Position numbers and translations under genes: made by a program
The notes under the pieces: generated by a model
The model's input: only the letters and a program-made list of their open reading frames with translations
Databases searched by the model: none
Told to the model about the DNA's origin: nothing
Assembly: GCA_030621085.1 (NCBI GenBank)
Contig: JAUXIJ010000014.1
Coordinates: 1-52,626 of the forward strand
Direction: 5' to 3'
DNA length: 52,626 nucleotides
DNA from: Candidatus Cloacimonadota bacterium
Lineage (GTDB): Bacteria > Cloacimonadota > Cloacimonadia > Cloacimonadales > TCS61
Part shown: piece after piece, positions 41,238 through 49,098 of the stretch
How positions within the stretch are numbered: the stretch's first letter is position 1
Layout of the letters: each line of letters opens with the position of its first letter

Positions 41238-43979
41238 ATGAAAAACAAACTCTTTCTCATCGATGGCACAGCGCTTATCTACCGTTCATTCTTTGCCTTT
41301 ATCCGTAACCCACTGTATAATAGCAAAGGATTTAATACCAGTGCCATTTACGGTACCATCAATGCCTTCCTGCGAATGGCAGAGCGTTACAACCTGCAGC
41401 ACGTTGCTATCTCCTTCGACCGTCGGGAGAAAACCTTCCGTCATGAAATAACAGATACTTACAAAGCGAACCGTCCACCTGCTCCCGATGAACTGCATGC
41501 CCAGGTAGAACCGATAAAAGAATTTTTTGAGTTAATCGGCATCCCGGAAATTTCAAAAGCCGGATATGAAGCCGATGATGTACTGGCAACTTTGGCAGAA
41601 CGCTATAAAAAAGATTATGATGTGATCATCGTCACAGGTGATAAGGATTTCGCTCAGATCGTGGATGAGCAGGTTACACTCTATGATCCATCCAAAGAAA
41701 GAGTTACCGATTTTGATGGTGTTATCGAAAAATACGGACTCAAGCCAGAGCAGTTCGTAGATTACCTGGCTATCTGTGGCGACAGTGCCGATAATATTCC
41801 CGGTGTTCGTGGCATCGGGCCCAAAGGTGCAGCCAAACTTCTGCAGGAATTCAGTACGCTGGAGAATGTTTACGAAAACCTGGAAAGCATTTCTGCGAAG
41901 GGAATACATGATAAACTGATCGAATCGAAAGAAGCTGCTTTTCTTTCTAAAAAACTGGCTGCTATTGTGCGGGATGTACCGCTGGATATTGCAAATGACA
42001 GAACGTTCCTGTTCGATAAAAGCAAACTGGCTAATGCGATAGAATTCTTAAGAAAATTTGAACTTAATTCTATCGTTAAGAAAGTATTAAATTACGGCAA
42101 TCCGGCAGTGCAAAACAAGATCAAAGAAAAGCAGCAGGAATTCAAAACAGAATTCGATTTTGCGGAAGAAACAAAAGATATCAAATTCGAAACAGTTCTT
42201 ATCGATAACAAAGGTGATTTCCAAAATATGCTGCAGGAATTTAAAAGTAAAGATGTAGTTGCCATCGATACCGAAACAACTTCCACCGATCCGCTACTGG
42301 CAGAACTGGTGGGAATTTCACTCTGCGTAAATAATGAGAAAGCATATTACGTTTCCATTGCTCATCAGATGGCGGAAAATGTGCTCAAAAAAATAGTGCT
42401 GGAAGAATTGAAAAAGAATTTCCAGGGCAAACTATTGATCGCACACAACATCAAATATGACTTCCTGATTTTGCAGAATGCTGGCTGGGAAATAGAAAAT
42501 GAAGTATTCGATACAATGATAGCAGATTACCTTTTGAATCCCACTTCTCGTCATAGTCTGACTGCCTGTAGTAAGCGCGAACTGCACCACGGAATGATAC
42601 CGCTCTCCGATCTTATCGGTAAAGGAAAGAAGCAGATAACATTCGATATGGTTCCTGTAGATCAAGCCGCTGAATATTCTGCGGAAGATGCCAATGTTAC
42701 GTTTCGCCTGCACAAGATATTCGAAAGTAAATTAATTCAAGCCGATTTGTTCAAACTTTTTGAAGAAATAGAAATGCCGCTCTTTCGCTCACTGGCAAAA
42801 ATGGAATTAAACGGAGTAAAGATTGATACAAAAATTTTAGCAGAAATATCTAAACGCAACCAGAAAAGATTGGGTGAGCTTACACGTGAAATTTATGAAT
42901 TAGCTGGCTCTCAGTTCAATCTGAACTCTCCCCAACAATTGGCAAAAGTGTTGTTTGAAGACCTGGGAATTGATCCCACCAAGAAAATAAAAACTGGTTA
43001 TTCTACAGATGTTACAGTGTTGGAAGAATTGGCTAAAGAGCATGAAATAGCTCGGGTTTTAATGGAATACAGACAGCTTTCCAAACTGGAATCGACTTAC
43101 GTTACAGCATTGCCAAGTTTGGTAAATCCTAAGACCGGACGGGTGCATTCTTCTTTCAATCAAACCGTGGCATCCACGGGAAGGTTATCGAGTTCAAACC
43201 CAAATATGCAGAATATCCCCGTACGCACCGATCTGGGTAAAGAGATCCGTTATGCTTTTGTACCCGAAGATGAAAATAGCGTAATTCTGGCAGCAGATTA
43301 TTCACAGATAGAACTGCGCATTCTAGCTATGCTTTCTAAAGATGATAAGATGATAAAAGCCTTTCGGAATAGAGAGGATATTCACCGCGAGACAGCCAGC
43401 ATAATTTATGATATTCCCAAGCAGGATATTTCTTCGGATCAGCGCCGTTATGCCAAGATCATCAATTTCGGTTTGATGTATGGAATGGGTGCATTTCGTG
43501 TTTCAAACGAATTGGGAATTTCCAGGAAGGAAGCATCCGAATTCATAGAAAATTATTTCAGCAAATTTCCAACCATAAAAAATTATATCGATTCCGGGAT
43601 AGAACAGGCAAAAAAGGATGGATATGTTTCCACCATTTTTGGCAGGAAACTTTATCTTCCGGAACTGAACAGTTCCAATAAAATGCGGATGCGAGAAGCA
43701 GAACGCGTAGCTACCAACATGCCGATCCAGGGCAGTGCTGCTGATATTATCAAAATAGCGATGATAAATCTGAACGAAAAAATCAAAGATGATCCAGATA
43801 TAAAAATGATCATCCAAGTACATGATGAGCTGGTCTTTGAAGTGAAAAAAGAGAAACTCGATTTAGCAAAAAAACTGATTGTTACGGAAATGGAGAATGC
43901 TCTGCCGAAAGAATATTCCGATATTGTTCCTTTGGTGGTTGATGTTGGTGTTGGCAACAATTGGTTTGAAGCGCATTGA
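41238..43979 (+). CDS. polA: DNA polymerase I with intact proofreading domain
   Basis: The protein has 913 residues from the ATG five bases after GGAG; a TTG 54 bases upstream is rejected. The 5'-nuclease part has FLIDGTALIYRSFF, YEADDVLATLAERY, VIVTGDKDFAQIVD and GDSADNIPGVRGIGPKGA. The 3'-5' exonuclease motifs are all present: VVAIDTETTSTDP, LLIAHNIKYDF and YSAEDANVTF. The polymerase part has LAADYSQIELRILAML (motif A), RRYAKIINFGLMYGMG (motif B) and MIIQVHDELVFEV (motif C). Many family members lose the exonuclease residues; this one keeps them. It fills gaps in replication and repair. It is monocistronic by context. Confidence 0.96.
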   Translation: MKNKLFLIDGTALIYRSFFAFIRNPLYNSKGFNTSAIYGTINAFLRMAERYNLQHVAISFDRREKTFRHEITDTYKANRPPAPDELHAQVEPIKEFFELIGIPEISKAGYEADDVLATLAERYKKDYDVIIVTGDKDFAQIVDEQVTLYDPSKERVTDFDGVIEKYGLKPEQFVDYLAICGDSADNIPGVRGIGPKGAAKLLQEFSTLENVYENLESISAKGIHDKLIESKEAAFLSKKLAAIVRDVPLDIANDRTFLFDKSKLANAIEFLRKFELNSIVKKVLNYGNPAVQNKIKEKQQEFKTEFDFAEETKDIKFETVLIDNKGDFQNMLQEFKSKDVVAIDTETTSTDPLLAELVGISLCVNNEKAYYVSIAHQMAENVLKKIVLEELKKNFQGKLLIAHNIKYDFLILQNAGWEIENEVFDTMIADYLLNPTSRHSLTACSKRELHHGMIPLSDLIGKGKKQITFDMVPVDQAAEYSAEDANVTFRLHKIFESKLIQADLFKLFEEIEMPLFRSLAKMELNGVKIDTKILAEISKRNQKRLGELTREIYELAGSQFNLNSPQQLAKVLFEDLGIDPTKKIKTGYSTDVTVLEELAKEHEIARVLMEYRQLSKLESTYVTALPSLVNPKTGRVHSSFNQTVASTGRLSSSNPNMQNIPVRTDLGKEIRYAFVPEDENSVILAADYSQIELRILAMLSKDDKMIKAFRNREDIHRETASIIYDIPKQDISSDQRRYAKIINFGLMYGMGAFRVSNELGISRKEASEFIENYFSKFPTIKNYIDSGIEQAKKDGYVSTIFGRKLYLPELNSSNKMRMREAERVATNMPIQGSAADIIKIAMINLNEKIKDDPDIKMIIQVHDELVFEVKKEKLDLAKKLIVTEMENALPKEYSDIVPLVVDVGVGNNWFEAH

Positions 43980-44022
43980 GATAAGCAAGTAACACCAAAT
44001 AAAAATATTGACATTAATTCCC

Positions 44023-44052
44023 TATTTAGATATTTAGGCAACAGACTAAATA
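44023..44052 (+). promoter_or_regulatory. ArsR-type operator before the sdpRI-like pair
   Basis: TATTTAG occurs twice in direct orientation (44023-44029 and 44031-44037) and once inverted as CTAAATA (44046-44052); the last two form a 7-bp inverted repeat with an eight-base spacer. TTGACA at 44008 stands just upstream, so a bound repressor would cover the -10 region. The site ends 24 bases before the regulator start. Confidence 0.6.
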
Positions 44053-44076
44053 CTTCTGGAATGGAGGAAGAGGTTA

Positions 44077-44346
44077 ATGTTAAATGATAGAGTTTTCAAA
44101 GCTCTTTCGGATGCAAACAGGCGGAAGATAATAAGCCTTCTCAGAAGGAAGGATATGACCGCCGGGGAGATCTCAGAGCAATTCGATATTTCCAAACCTT
44201 CTATAAGCGAGCACCTGAAGATCCTGAAAAATGCTGAACTAATAAGCTCGGAGAAAAACGGGCAGTTCATAACCTACTTTCTTAATTCATCGATCTTGGA
44301 AGATGTGATAACATATTTTATGGAAATAGTAAAAACAAAGGAGTAA
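44077..44346 (+). CDS. ArsR-family autorepressor, SdpR-like
   Basis: The protein has 89 residues. DRVFKALSDANRRKIISLLR, then AGEISEQFDISKPSISEHLK and ILKNAELISSEKNGQFITYF are a canonical ArsR/SdpR winged helix. No metal-binding CVC motif is present, fitting the SdpR subgroup. It is followed after three bases by an SdpI-like membrane protein. In Bacillus, SdpR represses the sdpRI operon and is sequestered by SdpI at the membrane when the SdpC toxin binds; a similar control loop is inferred here. Confidence 0.85.
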   Translation: MLNDRVFKALSDANRRKIISLLRRKDMTAGEISEQFDISKPSISEHLKILKNAELISSEKNGQFITYFLNSSILEDVITYFMEIVKTKE

Positions 44347-44349
44347 AAA

Positions 44350-45003
44350 ATGAGTAAGTTCAAATGGTGTTTTATGATAATTATAATTCAAATAATTTTG
44401 TCTTTTTATCTGGGTTTATCCTTGCCGGAAGATGCAAATATTCCCTGCCACTGGAACATCAAAGGTGAGATTGACGGATACTATGGAAAATGGACAGGAG
44501 TACTTTTATTTCCCGGAATAAATTTAGCAATGTTACTTCTGATGATAGCGCTTCCGTATATTTCCGTGCGGTATAAGAATGCACAGGAAAGATTTGATAA
44601 AGTAATTCCCAGCTTGGCAACTATCATCATTTTTTTCTTCGCAGGTATTCATATTTACATGATCTTGTTAGCTAAAGAAATTTTAAATCCAAGCGGGAAT
44701 ATGATCTTTTACATTATCGGGTTAATGTTCATAATGCTGGGAAATCTTCTGCCAAAAATCCCATCAAACTTCTTTGCTGGTGTCCGCACTCCATGGACTC
44801 TTTCATCTGAAGATGTATGGAGAAAAACTCATCGTTTGGGTGGGATCAGTTTTATAATTGCCGGTCTTTTAATGATCGTGATCACAGCAATTTTGGGAAA
44901 CAATAGTACAGCAAATATCATAATGGTCGTTCTGTTTATGTCATTAGTTTTATATCCGGTGCTTTATTCATTTATTTTGTATAAGAAAGAAGAAAAAAAA
45001 TAG
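44350..45003 (+). CDS. SdpI-family membrane immunity/signalling protein
   Basis: The protein has 217 residues. DUF1648-type start: a first helix then LPEDANIPCHWNIKGEIDGY and YGKWTGVLLFPGINLAMLLL. The C-terminal SdpI domain has NFFAGVRTPWTLSSEDVWRK followed by THRLGG and two more helices. About six membrane segments are visible. It pairs with the upstream SdpR-like gene (AAAGGAG site in the SdpR end). No sdpC-like toxin gene is found in the window. A terminator follows within 30 bases. Confidence 0.82.
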   Translation: MSKFKWCFMIIIIQIILSFYLGLSLPEDANIPCHWNIKGEIDGYYGKWTGVLLFPGINLAMLLLMIALPYISVRYKNAQERFDKVIPSLATIIIFFFAGIHIYMILLAKEILNPSGNMIFYIIGLMFIMLGNLLPKIPSNFFAGVRTPWTLSSEDVWRKTHRLGGISFIIAGLLMIVITAILGNNSTANIIMVVLFMSLVLYPVLYSFILYKKEEKK

Positions 45004-45031
45004 CAGTTTTTTTTATTTAAAGAATTATTTA

Positions 45032-45066
45032 AACGTGTCAATTTATTAAGGTTGACACGTTTTTTT
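45032..45066 (+). terminator. Rho-independent terminator after the sdpRI-like pair
   Basis: AACGTGTCAA and TTGACACGTT are perfect 10-base arms with a 10-base loop, followed by TTTTTT. Its presence shows that an upstream TTG-start extension of the next gene, which would begin inside this stem, is not real. Confidence 0.9.
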
Positions 45067-45114
45067 AAATTCCCAATTTGGCTTCCTAAATTTATTAAAG
45101 ACAGGAGAATTTTA

Positions 45115-46434
45115 ATGGCAAAAAAAGTAACGATTTTCGGAGCAGGATTAGTAGTTAAACCAATGGTGGATTATCTAGCAAAACATGGTTATGATATTGT
45201 AATCGCCAGTAGAACGTTGAGCAAAGCGGAAAAACTGGCTGCACCGCATTTAAATGCAACAGCAAAACAGTTCCTATCCGATGATGAACAGGCAATGGAA
45301 GAATTTATAAAAGCAAGCGATCTGGTTGTGAGTTTGCTTCCTGCAACCTATCATGTGAAAGTGGCAAAAAAATGTATCGAATTCAAAATAGATATGGTAA
45401 CCACATCTTATATCAGTCCGGAAATGCGGGCTTTGGATCAGCAAGCAAAAGATGCTGGAATTATCATTTTGAACGAGATCGGTGTTGACCCCGGTATCGA
45501 CCATATGAGCGCAATGAAGATTTTCCATCATGTAGAAAATGGAGGTGGAAAGATAGTCAGTTTTATGAGTTATTGCGGTGGACTGCCGGCTCCGGAAGCC
45601 AATACAAATCCTCTTGGATACAAATTCTCCTGGGCCCCCAAAGGCGTGCTGAAAGCCGCAGGGAATGGTGCTCGTTTTATGAGGGATGGCAAAGTCATTG
45701 AGGTCGAGGGAAAAGACCTTTTCAGGAATTACTGGTTCGTGGATGTGGAAGATGCAGGAACATTGGAAGCATATCCCAACAGGGATTCTATGGGATATAT
45801 CGATCTCTATGGATTGAAACACCTGAAAACAATGTATCGCGGAACTTTTAGAAATATAAGTCATTGCGATACCTGCTACATCATGTCTCAAATGGGATTC
45901 TATAAAGAAGACGAAATATTCGATAATCTGGAAGGAACAGTTAAAGAATTTATTCTTACTAAGATGTTGAAAATGGAGAAAGATAAATGTCTGAAGACAA
46001 TTCTGATGGAAAAATACAACTTGCCTGAAACCAGTGTGATCTTAAAGAAATTTGCGTGGCTAGGTTTCTTTGACGACACACCGGTTCCAATTGAGAAGGG
46101 TGGGGCTGTAGATGTTCTCACTGCAATTATGTTAGATAAAATGTCTTATGAAGAAGGTGAGCGTGACCTGCTGGTTCTTCATCATCAGTTTATTGCCGAA
46201 TATCCGAATAAAACCCAGAAGATAACTTCCACAATGATAGACTATGGCATTCCCAATGGTGATACTTCAATGGCAAGAACAGTATCTCTTCCTGCCGCTA
46301 TAGGTGTGCATATGATTCTGGAAGGGAAGATCAATATAAAAGGTGTTCATATGCCGATCTTACCCGATATTTATAATCCTGTTCTTGAGGAATTGGAAAA
46401 GCTGGATATCAAAGTTGTGGAGAGATTTTATTAA
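45115..46434 (+). CDS. Saccharopine dehydrogenase-type protein (Lys9-like)
   Basis: The protein has 439 residues from ATG after CAGGAGA. The N-terminal Rossmann domain is KKVTIFGAGLVVKPMVDYLA with VIASRTLSKAEKLA. The catalytic part has LNEIGVDPGIDHMSAMKIFH and SYCGGLPAPEANTNPLGYKF, SWAPKGVLKAA, which match the saccharopine-binding region of the yeast Lys9 / bifunctional AASS C-terminal domain. It would oxidise saccharopine to glutamate and aminoadipate semialdehyde, or run in reverse. An LKR-like gene follows after a 134-base gap with an inverted-repeat element. Carboxynorspermidine dehydrogenase is a related alternative, made less likely by the neighbour. Confidence 0.82.
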   Translation: MAKKVTIFGAGLVVKPMVDYLAKHGYDIVIASRTLSKAEKLAAPHLNATAKQFLSDDEQAMEEFIKASDLVVSLLPATYHVKVAKKCIEFKIDMVTTSYISPEMRALDQQAKDAGIIILNEIGVDPGIDHMSAMKIFHHVENGGGKIVSFMSYCGGLPAPEANTNPLGYKFSWAPKGVLKAAGNGARFMRDGKVIEVEGKDLFRNYWFVDVEDAGTLEAYPNRDSMGYIDLYGLKHLKTMYRGTFRNISHCDTCYIMSQMGFYKEDEIFDNLEGTVKEFILTKMLKMEKDKCLKTILMEKYNLPETSVILKKFAWLGFFDDTPVPIEKGGAVDVLTAIMLDKMSYEEGERDLLVLHHQFIAEYPNKTQKITSTMIDYGIPNGDTSMARTVSLPAAIGVHMILEGKINIKGVHMPILPDIYNPVLEELEKLDIKVVERFY

Positions 46435-46439
46435 GAAAA

Positions 46440-46528
46440 TTAACCACGAAGAAAACCAAGTTAAAAATCTCTATGTTTTTCGTTTGTCTGAAATAACTTT
46501 ATTGAAGACAAGTGAACTCAGTGGTTAA
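46440..46528. repeat. Intergenic element bounded by TTAACCAC / GTGGTTAA
   Basis: The ends of this 89-base stretch are perfect eight-base inverted repeats. The inside has no ORF of note. Similar ACCACGAA starts appear at 50644. It may be a small palindromic insertion or a processing hairpin between two genes of one operon. Confidence 0.5.
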
Positions 46529-46568
46529 TTAAATTGTTCATCTTTGTTCGTTGTTAAAAAGGAGCTGA

Positions 46569-47888
46569 ATGAAAACTCTCGGTATCATAAAAGAAACAAA
46601 AAATAAATGGGAACGCCGCGTTCCTTTGAATCCTGAAGCAGTAAAACAACTCATCGAAAAAGGTTTTGAAGTAATCATTCAACCTTCACAAATACGAATA
46701 TATAAAGATGGCGAATATAAAGCAATGGGAGCAGAGCTCAGCGAAGACCTCTCCCGATGCGACTTTATAATTGGTGTAAAAGAAATCCTATTGGATGCTT
46801 TAATCCCCGGAAAACCGCATCTGTTCTTTTCTCATACTATAAAAGGGCAAGATTACAACATGCCGCTCCTGCAGAAGATTCTGGATGAGAATATCACGCT
46901 TTTGGATTATGAGAAAATTTTAGATTCAAAAAATCGAAGACTTATTTTTTTCGGAAAATTTGCCGGAAATGCTGGGATGGTGGATACTTTGTACTGTCTA
47001 GGTCAAAGATTGAAACAACATCATGGACTGGAAACTCCATTCTTAAAATTAAAACAATCTTACAAATACAAATCTGTTCAGGATGCAATTGAACATCTTA
47101 AAATTATTGGAAAAGAGATCAAAGAAAATGGCCTTCCCAAAGAGATAACACCATTGAATATTTTCCTGCTTGGCTACGGACATGTAGCTTCTGGTTGTAA
47201 AGAGATATTGGGGACATTTCCCGCTGTTGAAGTTAATCCTGAGAATTTTGAAACTCATCAAAAAAAATATGAAAACAATAAAGTTTATTTTTCTATTTTC
47301 AAAGAAAAACATTTAGTAGAAAGAAAAGATGGAAGCCAATTCGATTTGCAGCATTTCTTTGAGCATTGCTCAGCATATAATTCCAAATTTGAAAAATATC
47401 TTCCATATTGTAGTGTTTATATGAATACAATTTACTGGAATACGGATTGCCCGGTTTATTTGAAAAGATCAGAATTAGCAAAAATTCAGGGTGAAAACCA
47501 AAAACTGATCATTATGGGAGATATCAGTTGCGATATAAATGGTTCAGTTCAAGCTACTGTAAAATATACAACACCCGATGATCCAGTTTTCATCTTCAAT
47601 GCAAAGACAGGTGAAGTTACAGATGGATTTATCGGGGAAGGTTATGCAGATATGGCTGTAGATAATCTGCCCTGTGAATTTGCCAGGGAAGCTTCGGATT
47701 ATTTCTCAGATGCTTTAATGCCATTTATGGAAAAAATGTTGTTAAATGATTATTCGAAAAATATAGAAAATTCAAATTTACCGGAAGAGATAAAAAAAGC
47801 TTGTATTGCTCATCATGGGAAATTACAATTGGAATATGAATATCTGGAAGAATTTTTTAAGATATTAAAGGAGAACAGACATGAGTAA
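46569..47888 (+). CDS. Lysine-ketoglutarate reductase-like protein (LKR/Lys1 type)
   Basis: The protein has 439 residues with AAGGAG before the ATG. The N-terminal AlaDh/PNT domain begins LGIIKETKNKWERRVPLNPE and contains HTIKGQDYNMPLLQKIL, with the lysine and histidines typical of LKR. The Rossmann part has FLLGYGHVASGCKEIL. The C-terminal half has MNTIYWNTDCPVYLKRSELA and MGDISCDINGSVQATVK, hallmarks of the LKR domain of plant and animal AASS. It would condense lysine and 2-oxoglutarate to saccharopine. With the Lys9-like gene upstream the two halves of AASS are encoded as separate proteins. It overlaps the citDE fusion by eight bases. Confidence 0.85.
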   Translation: MKTLGIIKETKNKWERRVPLNPEAVKQLIEKGFEVIIQPSQIRIYKDGEYKAMGAELSEDLSRCDFIIGVKEILLDALIPGKPHLFFSHTIKGQDYNMPLLQKILDENITLLDYEKILDSKNRRLIFFGKFAGNAGMVDTLYCLGQRLKQHHGLETPFLKLKQSYKYKSVQDAIEHLKIIGKEIKENGLPKEITPLNIFLLGYGHVASGCKEILGTFPAVEVNPENFETHQKKYENNKVYFSIFKEKHLVERKDGSQFDLQHFFEHCSAYNSKFEKYLPYCSVYMNTIYWNTDCPVYLKRSELAKIQGENQKLIIMGDISCDINGSVQATVKYTTPDDPVFIFNAKTGEVTDGFIGEGYADMAVDNLPCEFAREASDYFSDALMPFMEKMLLNDYSKNIENSNLPEEIKKACIAHHGKLQLEYEYLEEFFKILKENRHE

Positions 47889-49098
47889 CAAAGCTGTTGC
47901 CGGTAACAAAGGAGACAGTATCCGCTCCGACTGTTACGTGGAACTGGAACTCACTAAAAAAGATGGAATCCAGATCGATCTGCAAAGCAAAGTAAAAACT
48001 CTTTTCGGAGATTCTATCATTGATCTGTGCAAAAGAGAATTGAAATTTTTTGGAATAAAAAATTGCAAAATCAAGATCGAAGATTTCGGAGCTTTAGATT
48101 ATATCCTGGCTGCACGTATCGAAGCTGCCATAAAACAGCTTATTGACACAGATAAAGAATACCTCTTGGATTTGCTTCCGCAAAATAAATATAAAACTGA
48201 AAAAGACAGATATCGTCGTTCACGACTTTATCTTCCGGGAAATACACCCAAACTTGCATTGAATGCTGGAATTCACAAACCTGATGGAATAATTCTCGAC
48301 TTGGAAGATTCCGTTGCTCCTGCCAAAAAATTTGAAGCTGCAATTCTGGTAAGGAATGCTCTTCGTTCCGTTGATTTTTATGGCGCAGAACGAATGGTTC
48401 GTATAAATCAGATCCCAAAAGGATTGAATGATCTTGAATATATTGTTTCGCATAATTTGAATTTGATTCTCGTTCCAAAATGTGAAAGTTCAGAACAGAT
48501 TAAATTGGTAAATGAGAAAATCGAAGAGATTTCTAAAAAGAAAAAAGTTGAAAATCCGATTTACCTAATGCCGATAATCGAGAGCGCCCTTGGAATTATA
48601 AAAGCTTATGAAATAGCGACAGCCGCAGAAAATGTAGTTGCACTGGCAATCGGTTTGGAAGATTATACGGCAGACCTCGGAACGCAGCGGACAAAAGAAG
48701 GAAAGGAAACTTTCTTTGCCAGATGTCAAATCGTAAATGCTGCCAAAGCTGCTGGAATTCAGGCAATCGATTCTGTGTTCTCCGATGTTTCCGATATGGA
48801 AGCTTTGAAGCAAAATGTACTGGAGTCCAAATCTTTGGGCTTTGACGGAATGGGTTGTATCCATCCACGACAGATAAAAATAATTCACGAGTATTTCGCT
48901 CCTGATGAAAAAGAAATCGAGAAAGCAAAAAAGATCGAAAATGCTTTTCATATTGCCACGGAAAAAGGTCTCGGAGTTGTTTCTCTCGGCTCCAAAATGA
49001 TTGATCCGCCGGTTGTGAAACGAGCTCAAAGAACCATCGAACAGGCAATCGATACTGGTAAATTGAAAAGAAGTTGGAGGAATGATTATGTCGGTTAG
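47881..49098 (+). CDS. Citrate lyase gamma-beta fusion (CitD-CitE)
   Basis: The protein has 405 residues. Residues 1-85 look like the acyl carrier CitD: AGNKGDSIRSDCYVELELTK, with serines 13 and 16 near the position where the phosphoribosyl-dephospho-CoA arm attaches, then VKTLFGDSIIDLC and GALDYILAARIEAAI. From about 110 on is CitE: RRSRLYLPGNTPKLALNAGI, ILDLEDSVAPAKKFEA, VRINQIPKG, LMPIIESALGII and GLEDYTADLGTQRTK, a complete citryl-acyl lyase barrel with its acidic metal ligands. In known systems CitD and CitE are separate. CitF overlaps the 3' end, and the LKR-like gene overlaps the 5' end, so all are translated as one operon. No CitC, CitX or CitG is nearby. Confidence 0.83.
   Translation: MSNKAVAGNKGDSIRSDCYVELELTKKDGIQIDLQSKVKTLFGDSIIDLCKRELKFFGIKNCKIKIEDFGALDYILAARIEAAIKQLIDTDKEYLLDLLPQNKYKTEKDRYRRSRLYLPGNTPKLALNAGIHKPDGIILDLEDSVAPAKKFEAAILVRNALRSVDFYGAERMVRINQIPKGLNDLEYIVSHNLNLILVPKCESSEQIKLVNEKIEEISKKKKVENPIYLMPIIESALGIIKAYEIATAAENVVALAIGLEDYTADLGTQRTKEGKETFFARCQIVNAAKAAGIQAIDSVFSDVSDMEALKQNVLESKSLGFDGMGCIHPRQIKIIHEYFAPDEKEIEKAKKIENAFHIATEKGLGVVSLGSKMIDPPVVKRAQRTIEQAIDTGKLKRSWRNDYVG

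Noticed and set aside
45052..45114. N-terminal extension of the Lys9-like protein from a TTG
   Set aside because: It begins inside the stem of a perfect terminator; the ATG at 45115 has AGGAG and starts the Rossmann motif at once.
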